Source: Thermoleophilia bacterium (GTDB lineage: Bacteria; Actinomycetota; Thermoleophilia; Gaiellales; JAICJC01). From it: 48,995 nucleotides of DNA. This document shows, in pieces, positions 22,333 through 30,448 of the stretch. The stretch spans positions 1 to 48,995 of the forward strand of contig JAICJM010000004.1 of the NCBI GenBank assembly GCA_025928435.1, given 5' to 3'. Made by a program: the position numbers and the translations under genes. Every line of letters starts with the position of its first letter. Positions within the stretch are counted from its first letter, which is position 1. The notes below the pieces were generated by a model. It searched no databases and was not told the origin of the DNA. It saw only the letters and a list, made by a program, of their open reading frames with translations.

Positions 22333-24606
22333 GTGGCGGTCGTCGAGGAGAAGCGCGAGCGGTTCATCCGGCAGGACGGGAAGGACAAGGTCACGGGGCT
22401 CGGCCGCTACACGGCCGACCTGGCCCGGACGGGCATGCTGCACGCCCGCTTCCGGTACGCCGATCACGCCCACGCGCGCGTGCTGCGCGTCGACACGAGC
22501 GCCGCGAAGGCGCTCCCCGGCGTCTTCGCAGTCCTGACGCAGGACGACGTGCCCGACGTGCGCTACGGCGGGTTCGTCGAGGACCGGACGCTGTTCGCGA
22601 AGGACGTCGTCCGCTTCGAGGGCGAGGTCGTTGCGGCCGTCGCCGCACTCACGCAGGAGATCGCCGACCGCGCGGTCGCGCTGATCGAGGTCGACTACGA
22701 GCCGCTTCCCGCGATCGCCGACCCGGAGCAGGCGCTGGAGCCCGGTGCCGTGCTGATCCACGAGGGCTGGGAGGGCTACGGAGGCAACGAGGACGTCGTG
22801 CGCGAGGGCAACGACTGCTCCCACTCGACGATCCGCAAGGGCGACGTCGAGGCCGCGCTGGCCTCGGCCGACGCGGTCGTGAAGGAGCGCTACGTCGCCG
22901 ACATGTCCCACGCGGTGCCGATCGAGCCGCGGGCGATCGTGGCGGAGTGGCAGGGCGACAAGGTCACGGTCTGGACGTCGACCCAGGTGCCGTTCATCGC
23001 CCGCTCCGGCGTCGCGACCACCCTCCAGATGCCCGAGGCCGACGTGCGCGTCATCGTGCCGCACCTCGGCGGTGGCTTCGGCGGCAAGTGCGATTTCCAT
23101 TACGAGGCGCACGTGGCGGCGCTGGCGCGGGCCGCGCGGCGGCCGGTGCGGCTCGTCTTCACCCGGCGCGAGGAGTTCGTCGCGCCCGACCACCGCCGCG
23201 AGGGGCAGGTGCTCGAGCTCGAGACCGGCGTCATGAAGGATGGAACGATCGTCGCCCGCAGCGCCCGGCTCGTGCTCGACAACGGGGCCTACGCCGCCGA
23301 CGCGCCGTTCTTCCCCCAGCTGGCCGCGATGATGGCCGTCGGGCCCTATCGCATCCCCAACGTCTCGGTGGACGCGCACCTGGCCTATACCAACACGACG
23401 CCGTCGGGATCGGTGCGCGCTCCGACCGCGCCCCAGGCGTGCTGGGGCCTCGAGCTGCACATGGACGCCGTCGCGGAGCGGATCGGCATCGACCCGGTCG
23501 AGCTCCGGCGCCGCAACATCGTCCGACCCGGCGACGAGACGGCGACCAGGCAGGTGCTCGAGACGATCGCCGCGGCGGAGTCGCTCGAGCGCGCCGTCGA
23601 GATGATCGGCTACGGCCGCGAGCTCCCGCCCGACGAGGCGTTCGGGGTGGCCTGCGGGTGGTGGCCGACCTTCGCCCTGCCGTCGGGCGCGCACGTGAAG
23701 CTGCACGGAGACGGCTCGGGCACCATCGTCACCGGCGCGCAGGAGTGCGGCACCGGATCGGTGATGGCGCTGCCGCTGCTGGCGGCCGAGGTGCTGGGGA
23801 TGCGGCCCGAGCAGTTCACCGTCGTCTACCAGGACACGGACGCCGGCCCGTGGGACGCGGGCGCGTCCGGCTCCCAGACGACCACGAACAACGGCCGCGC
23901 CGTGGTGGAGGCCGCCGTCGACGTCCGCAACCAGCTGCTCGAGCTGGCCGAGGAGGTGCTCGAGGCGGCCCGGGCCGATCTCGAGCTCGTCGACGGGCGG
24001 GTACGGGTGAAGGGCTCGCCTTCCACCGGCGTCGACATCACCGAGCTGGCCGAGAAGGCCGCGGGCGACAAGCTCCTGCTCGGGCGCGGATCCGGCTCGC
24101 CACCGGCCGCGCCGGACTGCGACATCTCAGGCTGCACCGGGCGCCTGGGCTCGGAGTCGTTCCTGGCGCCGACGTTCATGACGCACGCGGTGCGGTGCAA
24201 GGTCGACCGCGCCACCGGCGTCGTGCGGGTCCTCGAGGTCGCGGCCGCGCACGACTCCGGCCGGGTGCTGAACCCGATTGGCGCGAACGGCCAGGTCGAG
24301 GGCGGCGTCGCGATGGGGATCGGCATGGCCCTCTCGGAGGGCTCGCAGCTGTCGGAGGACGGGCGCCAGCTGAACCCCTACCTGCTCGACTACAAGCTGC
24401 AGACCGCCGCGGACGTGCCCTCGATCAGGGTGGAGTGGGTCGGCGAGCCCGACCCCACCGCCGGCCCGAACGGCGCGAAGGCGGTGGCCGAGCCGCCGTG
24501 CGTGCCGACGCCGGGCGCGGTCGGGAACGCGATCGCGAAGGTGGCCGGGCGGGTGCGCTGCCTGCCGATGACGCCGATGCGGGTGTGGGAGGCGATGCAG
24601 CGATGA
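22333..24606 (+). CDS. Molybdenum hydroxylase large subunit (xanthine dehydrogenase/CoxL superfamily)
   Basis: A 757-residue Mo-cofactor subunit. Start GTG 22333 is preceded by AAGGGGG. Signatures are LGRYTADLARTGMLHARF, the cofactor loop HLGGGFGGKCDF, the segment SGSVRAPTAPQACWG where CO dehydrogenases have the A-Y-R-C-S-F-R active-site loop, TGAQECGTGS, DAGASGSQTTTNNGRAV, and the C-terminal AEPPCVPTPGAVGNAI with the catalytic Glu. The missing Cys loop shows it is not a form I CO dehydrogenase; it belongs to the broader group of aldehyde, purine, nicotinate and aromatic hydroxylases. The ATGA overlap with the FAD subunit gene shows an L-M-S operon. Substrate unknown. Confidence 0.9.
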   Translation: MAVVEEKRERFIRQDGKDKVTGLGRYTADLARTGMLHARFRYADHAHARVLRVDTSAAKALPGVFAVLTQDDVPDVRYGGFVEDRTLFAKDVVRFEGEVVAAVAALTQEIADRAVALIEVDYEPLPAIADPEQALEPGAVLIHEGWEGYGGNEDVVREGNDCSHSTIRKGDVEAALASADAVVKERYVADMSHAVPIEPRAIVAEWQGDKVTVWTSTQVPFIARSGVATTLQMPEADVRVIVPHLGGGFGGKCDFHYEAHVAALARAARRPVRLVFTRREEFVAPDHRREGQVLELETGVMKDGTIVARSARLVLDNGAYAADAPFFPQLAAMMAVGPYRIPNVSVDAHLAYTNTTPSGSVRAPTAPQACWGLELHMDAVAERIGIDPVELRRRNIVRPGDETATRQVLETIAAAESLERAVEMIGYGRELPPDEAFGVACGWWPTFALPSGAHVKLHGDGSGTIVTGAQECGTGSVMALPLLAAEVLGMRPEQFTVVYQDTDAGPWDAGASGSQTTTNNGRAVVEAAVDVRNQLLELAEEVLEAARADLELVDGRVRVKGSPSTGVDITELAEKAAGDKLLLGRGSGSPPAAPDCDISGCTGRLGSESFLAPTFMTHAVRCKVDRATGVVRVLEVAAAHDSGRVLNPIGANGQVEGGVAMGIGMALSEGSQLSEDGRQLNPYLLDYKLQTAADVPSIRVEWVGEPDPTAGPNGAKAVAEPPCVPTPGAVGNAIAKVAGRVRCLPMTPMRVWEAMQR

Positions 24607-25508
24607 GCGCGACCTACACGGCCGCGGCGACGCTGCCGGAGGCGCTGGCGGCGCTCGCGGCCGGGGCTCGCCCCGTGGCCGGCGGCACCGACCTCGTCGT
24701 CGGTGCCCGCCAGGGCAAGGCGCCGCTGCCCGGCTCGCTCGTGGCGATCCACGGCCTGGCCGAACTGCGCGGGATCGCGGACGCGGACGGCGGCGGCCTT
24801 CGGATCGGCGCGCTCGTGAGCCACGCCGACCTCGTCGCCCATCCGGCGGTGCGGGAGCGCTACACGGCCCTCGCCGACGCGTCGGCGATCGTCGGCAGCC
24901 ACGCCACCCGCCACATCGGCACGCTCGGCGGCAACGTCATGAACGCCTCGCCGGCGATGGAGACCGGCGGGCCGCTGATCTGCTTCGGCGCCGAGGCGGT
25001 GCTCGTCTCGGAGTCCGGCGAGCGGCGGGCCGCCGTGGAGGATCTCCTCACCGGCCCCGGGCGCACCGAGGCCCGGCCGGACGAGCTGCTGGTCGCGATC
25101 GAGCTCCCGGCCGCCGCCGGCGGCAGCTGCTACGCCCGGCTCGAGTACCGCCGCCAGATGGAGATCGCGGTCGTCGGCGCCACCTGCACCGTGACGCTCG
25201 ACGGCTCGCGGATCGCGTCGGCGCGGGTTGCGATCACGGCGCTCACGCCGCGCATCGTGCGCGTGCCGGACGCCGAGGCCGCCCTCGCGGGGAGCGACGG
25301 CGGGGCCGACGCGGTCGAGGCCGCCGGCGATGCCGCCGCGGCCGCCGCCCAGCCCATCTCCGACGTCCGCGCCTCGGCCGACTACCGCCGGGCGATGGCC
25401 GCGGTGATCGCGCGCCGCGCCGTCACCGCCGCGATCGCGCGCGCCCGCGGATCGAGCGACTCGGTGCCCATCCCCGCCAGCCCGGCGCTGCACGGCGCAA
25501 CGGAGTAA
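24603..25508 (+). CDS. Molybdenum hydroxylase FAD-binding medium subunit
   Basis: A 301-residue CoxM-type subunit. FAD contacts are seen in ARPVAGGTDLVVGARQGK near residue 21 and ATRHIGTLGGNVMNASPAMETG near 100, the two glycine-rich loops of the family. The C-terminal CODH flavoprotein domain follows (ARLEYRRQMEIAVVGATCTV). It passes electrons from the iron-sulfur subunit to the final acceptor. The last 60 residues are Ala-rich with a repeated ARARG-type tail. It overlaps the large-subunit stop and precedes the small subunit by 14 bases. Confidence 0.9.
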   Translation: MSATYTAAATLPEALAALAAGARPVAGGTDLVVGARQGKAPLPGSLVAIHGLAELRGIADADGGGLRIGALVSHADLVAHPAVRERYTALADASAIVGSHATRHIGTLGGNVMNASPAMETGGPLICFGAEAVLVSESGERRAAVEDLLTGPGRTEARPDELLVAIELPAAAGGSCYARLEYRRQMEIAVVGATCTVTLDGSRIASARVAITALTPRIVRVPDAEAALAGSDGGADAVEAAGDAAAAAAQPISDVRASADYRRAMAAVIARRAVTAAIARARGSSDSVPIPASPALHGATE

Positions 25509-25522
25509 AGGAGCACGACGCC

Positions 25523-25993
25523 ATGCGATACGACGCCGTCCTGAACGTCAACGGCACCGACTTCCCCGTCGAGATCGAGCCGCACCGCAGCCTGCTCTCG
25601 GTCGTCCGCACCGAGCTCGGCATGCCCGGGAGCAAGGAGGGCTGCGACGACTCCGAGTGCGGCGCCTGCATGATGCTGCTCGACGGCCGGCCCGTGAACT
25701 CGTGCTCGTTCCTCGCGCTGCAGGCCCAGGGCCGCAGGATCGTGACCGTCGAGGGCCTGGCGGACGAGGGGGATCTGCACCCGCTCCAGCGCCAGTTCCT
25801 CGAGCACGGCGGGGTGCAGTGCGGGTTCTGCACGCCCGGCATGCTGATCTCGGCCAAGGCCCTGCTCGACCAGAACCCGGCTCCCAGCGAGGACGAGATC
25901 CGGATCGCGCTCTCGGGCAATCTGTGCCGGTGCACGGGCTACCAGGGCATCGTCCGCGCCGTGCAGGCCGCGGCGGCGGAGATGGCCGGCTAG
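25523..25993 (+). CDS. Molybdenum hydroxylase 2Fe-2S small subunit
   Basis: A 156-residue CoxS-type subunit with two [2Fe-2S] clusters. The plant-type cluster is in KEGCDDSECGACMMLLDG plus NSCSF (C-x4-C-x2-C...C), and the second in QCGFCTPGM with CRCTGYQGI. The ribosome site AAAGGAG lies a few bases upstream. It transfers electrons from the molybdenum centre to FAD. The operon has no accessory maturation gene (no MoxR, CoxE or XdhC relative) within the window. Confidence 0.93.
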   Translation: MRYDAVLNVNGTDFPVEIEPHRSLLSVVRTELGMPGSKEGCDDSECGACMMLLDGRPVNSCSFLALQAQGRRIVTVEGLADEGDLHPLQRQFLEHGGVQCGFCTPGMLISAKALLDQNPAPSEDEIRIALSGNLCRCTGYQGIVRAVQAAAAEMAG

Positions 25994-26003
25994 GCCGCGA
26001 CCA

Positions 26004-26519
26004 CTACCAGCGGACGGCCCAGTCGGCCGTCCAGACGCACGCCCCGGTGTGGCCGAGGAAGTGGCCGCAGGCACGGCTGATGCCGACGCGGGTGAAGCTG
26101 CGCGAGAGCAGGATCGCGCGGTGCTCGGGGCTCGCCATCCAGGCCCGGACCGTGTTCACCGGGCCCGCCAGCGTCCCCGTGCCCCAGGCGAGCGTCTCCC
26201 CGCCCATCCACGAGTAACCGGTGACGAACCCGCTGCGGATGATGCGGTCCTTGACCGTCTGGCCCGACGGGCTGGTGTGCGCGAAGTAGTCGCGCAGGAT
26301 CATGTCGTCCGAGTGGCGCAGGGCGACAAGGTGCAGCTGCGACGAGCCTCGCACCTGCCCGAGGCCGTACCTGACGCGGACGGCGTTGATGGCGAGGCGC
26401 AACGCGGCGCGCGGCTTGAGCGTTGTCGCGGCGGCACTTCCTGCCCCGATCGTCCCTGCCAGGACGACCGCGAGGAACACCACCACGAGACCCTTTCGTG
26501 GAACCCCCATGCCGTCCAT
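26004..26519 (-). CDS. Secreted CAP/SCP-domain protein (YkwD-like)
   Basis: A 171-residue exported protein. The signal peptide is basic then hydrophobic (MGVPRKGLVVVFLAVVLAGT) with an AAA-type cleavage region. The CAP domain shows LRLAINAVRVRYGL, LVALRHSDDMILRDYFAHTSPSG, GGETLAWG and ASPEHRAILLSRSFTRVGI, matching the family H, E and H-R positions. The role of bacterial CAP proteins is poorly defined. Start ATG 26519 or 26510 are both possible. The longer reading from 26543 enters the palindromic repeat. Confidence 0.8.
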   Translation of the reverse strand: MDGMGVPRKGLVVVFLAVVLAGTIGAGSAAATTLKPRAALRLAINAVRVRYGLGQVRGSSQLHLVALRHSDDMILRDYFAHTSPSGQTVKDRIIRSGFVTGYSWMGGETLAWGTGTLAGPVNTVRAWMASPEHRAILLSRSFTRVGISRACGHFLGHTGACVWTADWAVRW

Positions 26520-26529
26520 ACTCGGACTT

Positions 26530-26541
26530 GGGGACAGTCCC
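26530..26541. repeat. GGGGACAGTCCC half-element, copy 4
   Basis: A single 12-base half-site (GGGGACAGTCCC, next base A) without a partner arm, just upstream of the CAP gene start. It matches the cores of copies 1-3. It may be a decayed or solitary copy. Confidence 0.6.
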
Positions 26542-26570
26542 ATGCGACCCCGAAACGGCGCGATGGCCCT

Positions 26571-26626
26571 CCCCGGTTTGGCGTAATTCGGCCAGGCCCG
26601 GGGCTACCAAAAACCGGGGTCAGACC
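26571..26626. repeat. Inverted repeat with GGGGTCAGACC motif at the end of the EAL gene
   Basis: CCCCGGTTT (26571-26579) and AAACCGGGG (26611-26619) form a 9-bp stem around a 31-base loop, a possible terminator for the minus-strand response-regulator gene. Immediately overlapping it, GGGGTCAGACC (26616-26626) contains the stop codon of that gene. The same motif style (GGGGTCAGACCCC) is known to me as a dispersed repeat in other GC-rich genomes; only one copy was seen here. Confidence 0.4.
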
Positions 26627-27786
26627 GAGAAGAGCTGGGCCGGCTCGCGCGGCCGGGCCAGGTAATAGCCCTGCCCGAGCGTGGCTCCGAGCTCCCGCAG
26701 CGTCTCCAGTTCGGCCGCGGTCTCGATGCCCTCGGCGATCACCGTCGCCGACACCTCGCGCGCGAACGTGAGCAGCGAGCTGGCCAGGGCCCGGCGGTCG
26801 GCGTCGGTGTCGATGTCGCGCGTGAGCGTCATGTCCAGCTTGATGTAGTCCGGGCGCAGGCGCAGGATGTGGCGCAGGCTGGCGTAGCCCGCGCCGGCAT
26901 CGTCGACGGCGATGCGGAAGCCCTCGCTGCGCAGCGCATGGAGGCTGGAGACGAGCGCCTCGTAGTCGGCCACCTCGGAGTGCTCCGTCACCTCGAGGAC
27001 GAGCCGGCGGGCGGGCGCCGCGGCCAGCATCTCGCCGAGCGTGCGCTCGCCGAGCAGCTCGGGCGAGGCGTTCACGGACAGGAACGTGTCTGCCGGGAGG
27101 CTGCCGATGCTACCCATCCCGGTGGCCACCGCGGTCAGCTCGAGCTCGGCCCGCAGGCCGACCGTCGCGGCGTCCGAGAACCAGTCCGGCACCTGCCGGG
27201 TGGAGTGGTTCGGGAACCGCGCCAGCGCCTCGTAGCCGACCGGCTCGAGCCGCTCCAGGTCGAAGATCGGCTGCAGGGCGCTCCTGACGGCGCAGCGGTC
27301 GATCACGCCGCGGATCTCGCGCCGCAGCCGCCCGCGCTCGGTGGCGGTGCGCTGGCTCTCGCGGCGCTGGCCGGCGAGCTCGGCCACCATGCCGCTGATC
27401 GCCTCGCCGGAGAGCGTGGTCGTCCCGCGGGCCGCCCCCTCGAGCGCCGCGATCAGCTCGCTCGGCGGCGCGCCCTTCACGACGTAGCCGCTCGCGCCCG
27501 CGCGCAGCATCGCCAGCACGAGTGTCGTATCGTGGTAGGCCGAGTGGGCCACGACGTGCGTCCCCGGCGACTTCGACCGGATCGCCCGGGCCGCCGAGAC
27601 GCCTCCGCCCGGCATGCGCACGTCGAGGAGGGCGACGTCCGGCTGCGTCTCGGCCGCCCGCTCCGCCGCCTCGTCGGCGTCCACCGCCGTCGCCGTCACC
27701 TCGAACCCGTCGTGCGCGCGGATCAGGTCGACCACCATTCGCAGGAGTGGCGGTTCGTCGTCGGCGATCAGGACGCGGATGCTCAC
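26620..27786 (-). CDS. Response regulator with c-di-GMP phosphodiesterase (EAL) domain
   Basis: A 388-residue protein from GTG 27786. The receiver domain (about 1-120) has IADDEPP, the phosphorylation site VALLDVRMPG (Asp 55) and the Lys in GYVVKGAPP. A short linker leads to an EAL domain with all main catalytic positions: YEALAR, VNASPELL, LEVTEHS, VDDAGAGYASL, IKLDMTLTRDI, IAEGIET and LGQGYYLARP. It likely hydrolyses c-di-GMP under control of a sensor kinase, but no kinase gene is adjacent. The receiver resembles the NarL/LuxR type, so this may be a swap of output domain. Confidence 0.9.
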   Translation of the reverse strand: MSIRVLIADDEPPLLRMVVDLIRAHDGFEVTATAVDADEAAERAAETQPDVALLDVRMPGGGVSAARAIRSKSPGTHVVAHSAYHDTTLVLAMLRAGASGYVVKGAPPSELIAALEGAARGTTTLSGEAISGMVAELAGQRRESQRTATERGRLRREIRGVIDRCAVRSALQPIFDLERLEPVGYEALARFPNHSTRQVPDWFSDAATVGLRAELELTAVATGMGSIGSLPADTFLSVNASPELLGERTLGEMLAAAPARRLVLEVTEHSEVADYEALVSSLHALRSEGFRIAVDDAGAGYASLRHILRLRPDYIKLDMTLTRDIDTDADRRALASSLLTFAREVSATVIAEGIETAAELETLRELGATLGQGYYLARPREPAQLFSV

Positions 27787-27946
27787 GGAGGGGCCTCGTT
27801 CCGGGGGGATGCAGGCGTGCGCCGTCCTCTCTGCCCATGCCGCGGCCGTCGAGCGACGCCCTGCCGACCGCTTCATGCCCAGAGAGGTGCGGCGAGTGCC
27901 CAAGGGGTGGGTGGAGCCTAGCCCAAGTGCGCCTGTGGGAAAAGTC

Positions 27947-27966
27947 GCCGTCCGGGAGCGGACGGC
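27947..27966 (+). other. Hairpin in the leader of the SDR gene
   Basis: An 8-bp perfect stem GCCGTCCG/CGGACGGC with loop GGAG, 16 bases before the ATG at 27983. It lies between two divergent genes, so it is not an end-of-gene terminator. It may be an attenuator, an RNA-stability element or part of an operator. Confidence 0.4.
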
Positions 27967-27982
27967 GTTAGGGTAGGCGCCG

Positions 27983-28687
27983 ATGAGCGCCCGTCCGGAC
28001 AGCCGTGTCGCCGTCGTGACCGGCGCCGCCGGCGGGATCGGCGCGGCGGTCGCGGCCAGGCTGGCCGCCGACGGCTACGACGTCGCCGGCGCCGACGTCG
28101 CGGACGGCGCCGGCTTCCGCTGCGACGTGCGCTCGGAGGACGACGTCCGGCGCCTGCGCGACGAGGTGACGGCGCGGCTGGGCGCCCCCTCGCTTCTCGT
28201 GAACGTGGCCGGCGTCTTCTTCGAGCACCGTATCCCCGAGCTGGCCGCGGACGACTGGGACCTGATCCTGGACACGAACCTCAAGGGCACGTTCCTCACC
28301 TGCAAGACGTTCCTGCCGGCGATGATCGCCGCCGGCTCGGGCTGCATCGTGAACATCGCCTCGACGGCCGGCATCCGCGGCGGCCATACCCGCGCCGCCT
28401 ACTGCGCCGCCAAGGCCGGTGTCGTCAACCTCACCCGCAGCCTCGCCCTCGACCACGGCGGCGACGGCGTGCGCATCTGCTGCGTGTGCCCCGGCCTGAT
28501 CGACACGCCGATGGCGGACTGGATCACGTCGCGCCCGGCCGCCCTGCGCGAGTTCGAGGCGGACGTGCCGGCGGGCCGGATCGGCAGCGTCGACGACATC
28601 GCCGGCGCCGTCTCGTTCCTGGCGTCGGATCAGGCGTCCTACGCCCACGGCACGGTGCTCGTCGTGGACGGCGGCGTCACCGCCTAG
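27983..28687 (+). CDS. Short-chain dehydrogenase/reductase
   Basis: A 234-residue classical SDR. The NAD(P) loop is VTGAAGGIGAAVAARL, NVAG appears as LLVNVAGVFF, and the catalytic set is NIASTAGI (Ser), AAYCAAKAGV (Tyr-x-x-x-Lys) and CPGLIDTPM. The 3' part VDDIAGAVSFLASDQASYAHGTVLVVDGG is typical. It oxidises or reduces an unknown alcohol/ketone. The gene end overlaps the exonuclease remnant on the other strand. Confidence 0.88.
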   Translation: MSARPDSRVAVVTGAAGGIGAAVAARLAADGYDVAGADVADGAGFRCDVRSEDDVRRLRDEVTARLGAPSLLVNVAGVFFEHRIPELAADDWDLILDTNLKGTFLTCKTFLPAMIAAGSGCIVNIASTAGIRGGHTRAAYCAAKAGVVNLTRSLALDHGGDGVRICCVCPGLIDTPMADWITSRPAALREFEADVPAGRIGSVDDIAGAVSFLASDQASYAHGTVLVVDGGVTA

Positions 28688-28837
28688 GGCCGCAATCCCA
28701 GTCCCAGAGCCGCGCGAAGATCTCGGCCTGCTCGAACGTCGCCGCGACGGCGAGCCCGAAGGACAGCATCGAGTACCCCCGGGGATCGGGCCGTCCGACT
28801 CGATGTCGGCCGAGATGTAGACGTCCGACCGTGCCAC
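28677..28837 (-). pseudogene. Remnant of a DnaQ-like (DEDD) 3'-5' exonuclease with internal deletion and frameshift
   Basis: From GTG 28837 the reading starts RSDVYISADIESDGPIPG, which looks like the first strand of a DEDD exonuclease (D-x-E motif in DIES). Near 28775-28785 the frame must shift once to continue YSMLSFGLAVAAT, the next conserved segment. That is followed directly by FEQAEIFARLWDWD, which resembles the C-terminal end of the same family (after the last catalytic H-x-x-x-x-D region). So the middle of the gene, over 100 residues, seems to be lost. The family assignment is from memory of such proteins and is moderately sure. Confidence 0.5.
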
Positions 28838-28948
28838 CGCGCAGGTAGCTCACCACACCGCCCGGACGGCGGCCGGAGCGCTGGAACCGATCCCTGCCTG
28901 GGCATATGATCGCGCGAGCGTGGGGGGCGAGAAACGCGTGCGAGGGCG

Positions 28949-30055
28949 ATGAGCGTCCCGGGGATCGGGCCGCGGTTTCGTTCGCCGAGGGTGCGGGCCA
29001 TCGCGATCGGGTGCGTCGTGCTGGGCGAGCTCGCGATCGCGCTCCCGTTCCTGTACGCGTCGCCGTCGACCGTACGCGGTGTCCCCGGATCGCTGCTGGT
29101 CCTGCTCGGCATCGCCGGGGCGTTCATCATGGGCCCCCGCATCGGGGCGTTCCTGGCGGCCGTCGCGGCACTGCTGGCTGTCACGATCCTCCACGAAAAC
29201 GCCTATACGGAGCCCATCGTCTGGATCTCCGTCGCCATCGGCGTGGGGATCGTCGGCGACCGCGTCCGCCGGGGAGACGACCTGCGCCGCGCGCTCCTGC
29301 AGGAGCTCAGCCGCGGTCTCGTCACCGTGACGCGCGAGCCCCAGGTCGGCCCGTATCGGATCGTCAGCCGTTACGTGCCCGCCGAGCAGGCCCAGGTGCT
29401 CGCCGGGGACTTCTACGGCGTGATCCGCGAGCCCAACGGCTCGCTCGCAGTCATGGTCGGCGACGTCGCCGGCCACGGGCCCGGCGCCGCCGCGGTGGCC
29501 ACCCGCCTGCGCGCCTCGTGGCGCGGTCTGGCGAGCGCCGGCGTCCCCGCCCGCGACGCCGTCCATGTCCTGAACGAGACGCTGATCGCGGAGCGCCGGC
29601 GCGCGTCGCTGCCGGTGCTCTTCGCCACCCTGTGCATGGCCACGATCGAGGACGACGGGTCGAGCGCCAGCTTCCTCCTGGCCGGCCATCCGCCGCCGCT
29701 GCTGGTCACCCCCGACGGTGTGGTCGAGTACGAGTTCGCCACCGACCCTGCCATCGGGATCATGGATCGCCCCGAGTGGCGCGAGCACGAGGTGGAGCTG
29801 CCCGGCGCGCCCTGGTCGCTGCTCCTCTACACCGACGGCCTCGTCGAGGGGCGCGCGGCGCCTGCCGGGCCGCGGCCGTTCGGCACCGACCGGCTGCGGT
29901 CGCTGCTCGCGACCCCCGGCCCGCCGCTCGGCGAGCGCGACGTCGACTCGGTGCTCGAGACCGTCGCGGCGGCGAACGGCGGCCCGATGAGCGACGACAT
30001 CGTGGTCGTCGCCGTCTCGCCCCTGGACCTCAGCACCGCTGCCGGCCAGGGCTAG
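28949..30055 (+). CDS. Membrane-bound PP2C-type (SpoIIE/RsbU) serine phosphatase
   Basis: A 368-residue protein. Three to four membrane segments lie in the first 110 residues (GCVVLGELAIALPFLYA, SLLVLLGIAGAFIMG, FLAAVAALLAVTIL, IVWISVAIGVGIVG). The SpoIIE-type phosphatase domain follows: VLAGDFYGVI and VMVGDVAGHGPGAAAVATRL (metal Asp residues in GDFYG and GDVAGHG), FLLAGHPPPLL, LLLYTDGLVEG and MSDDIVVVAV. It probably dephosphorylates a STAS-domain antagonist, and the next gene encodes exactly such a protein 36 bases downstream. The signal sensed by the membrane part is unknown. Confidence 0.9.
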   Translation: MSVPGIGPRFRSPRVRAIAIGCVVLGELAIALPFLYASPSTVRGVPGSLLVLLGIAGAFIMGPRIGAFLAAVAALLAVTILHENAYTEPIVWISVAIGVGIVGDRVRRGDDLRRALLQELSRGLVTVTREPQVGPYRIVSRYVPAEQAQVLAGDFYGVIREPNGSLAVMVGDVAGHGPGAAAVATRLRASWRGLASAGVPARDAVHVLNETLIAERRRASLPVLFATLCMATIEDDGSSASFLLAGHPPPLLVTPDGVVEYEFATDPAIGIMDRPEWREHEVELPGAPWSLLLYTDGLVEGRAAPAGPRPFGTDRLRSLLATPGPPLGERDVDSVLETVAAANGGPMSDDIVVVAVSPLDLSTAAGQG

Positions 30056-30091
30056 ACTTGGGCAGCGTGGCGGCAGGACGGAGGTAGGTCA

Positions 30092-30448
30092 ATGGCGATT
30101 GGCGATCCCGGCAGCATCAGGGTCGACCGGCGGGAGTCGGGACAATGGGTGCTCGAGCTCCACGGCGAGCACGATCTCTCGACCGTGAAGGCGATCCACG
30201 CCGAGCTGGCGCCGATCGCCGACCGCGGGGAGGCGGCGGTCATCGACCTGTCCCAGGTCACCTTCATCGACTCGGCCGTCCTGAGCGAGCTCGTCGCCTC
30301 GCGCCGCACCGGCGAGGACGGCCACGGCGCCCGGCTCGCGCTCGTCGCGCCGCCCGGCGGCTTCCCCGCCCGGGTGCTCGGCCTGCTCCAGCTCGGGCAG
30401 GTGGTCGGCGTGTACGAGACCAGGGACGAGGCGCTGGCCTCGTTCTAG
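30092..30448 (+). CDS. STAS-domain anti-sigma factor antagonist
   Basis: A 118-residue single STAS domain (SpoIIAA/RsbV type). It has WVLELHGEHDLSTVKAIHAEL and the phosphorylation region VIDLSQVTFIDSAVLSELV, with Ser in IDSAVL as the expected target. In partner switching the unphosphorylated form binds an anti-sigma kinase. The PP2C phosphatase upstream is the natural partner; the kinase and the sigma factor they control are not in this pair. Stop codons of this gene and the convergent TetR gene overlap by 4 bases. Confidence 0.88.
   Translation: MAIGDPGSIRVDRRESGQWVLELHGEHDLSTVKAIHAELAPIADRGEAAVIDLSQVTFIDSAVLSELVASRRTGEDGHGARLALVAPPGGFPARVLGLLQLGQVVGVYETRDEALASF

Noticed and set aside
22333..24606. 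Calling the Mo-hydroxylase coxL (CO dehydrogenase)
   Set aside because: The diagnostic active-site Cys loop is absent and gene order differs.
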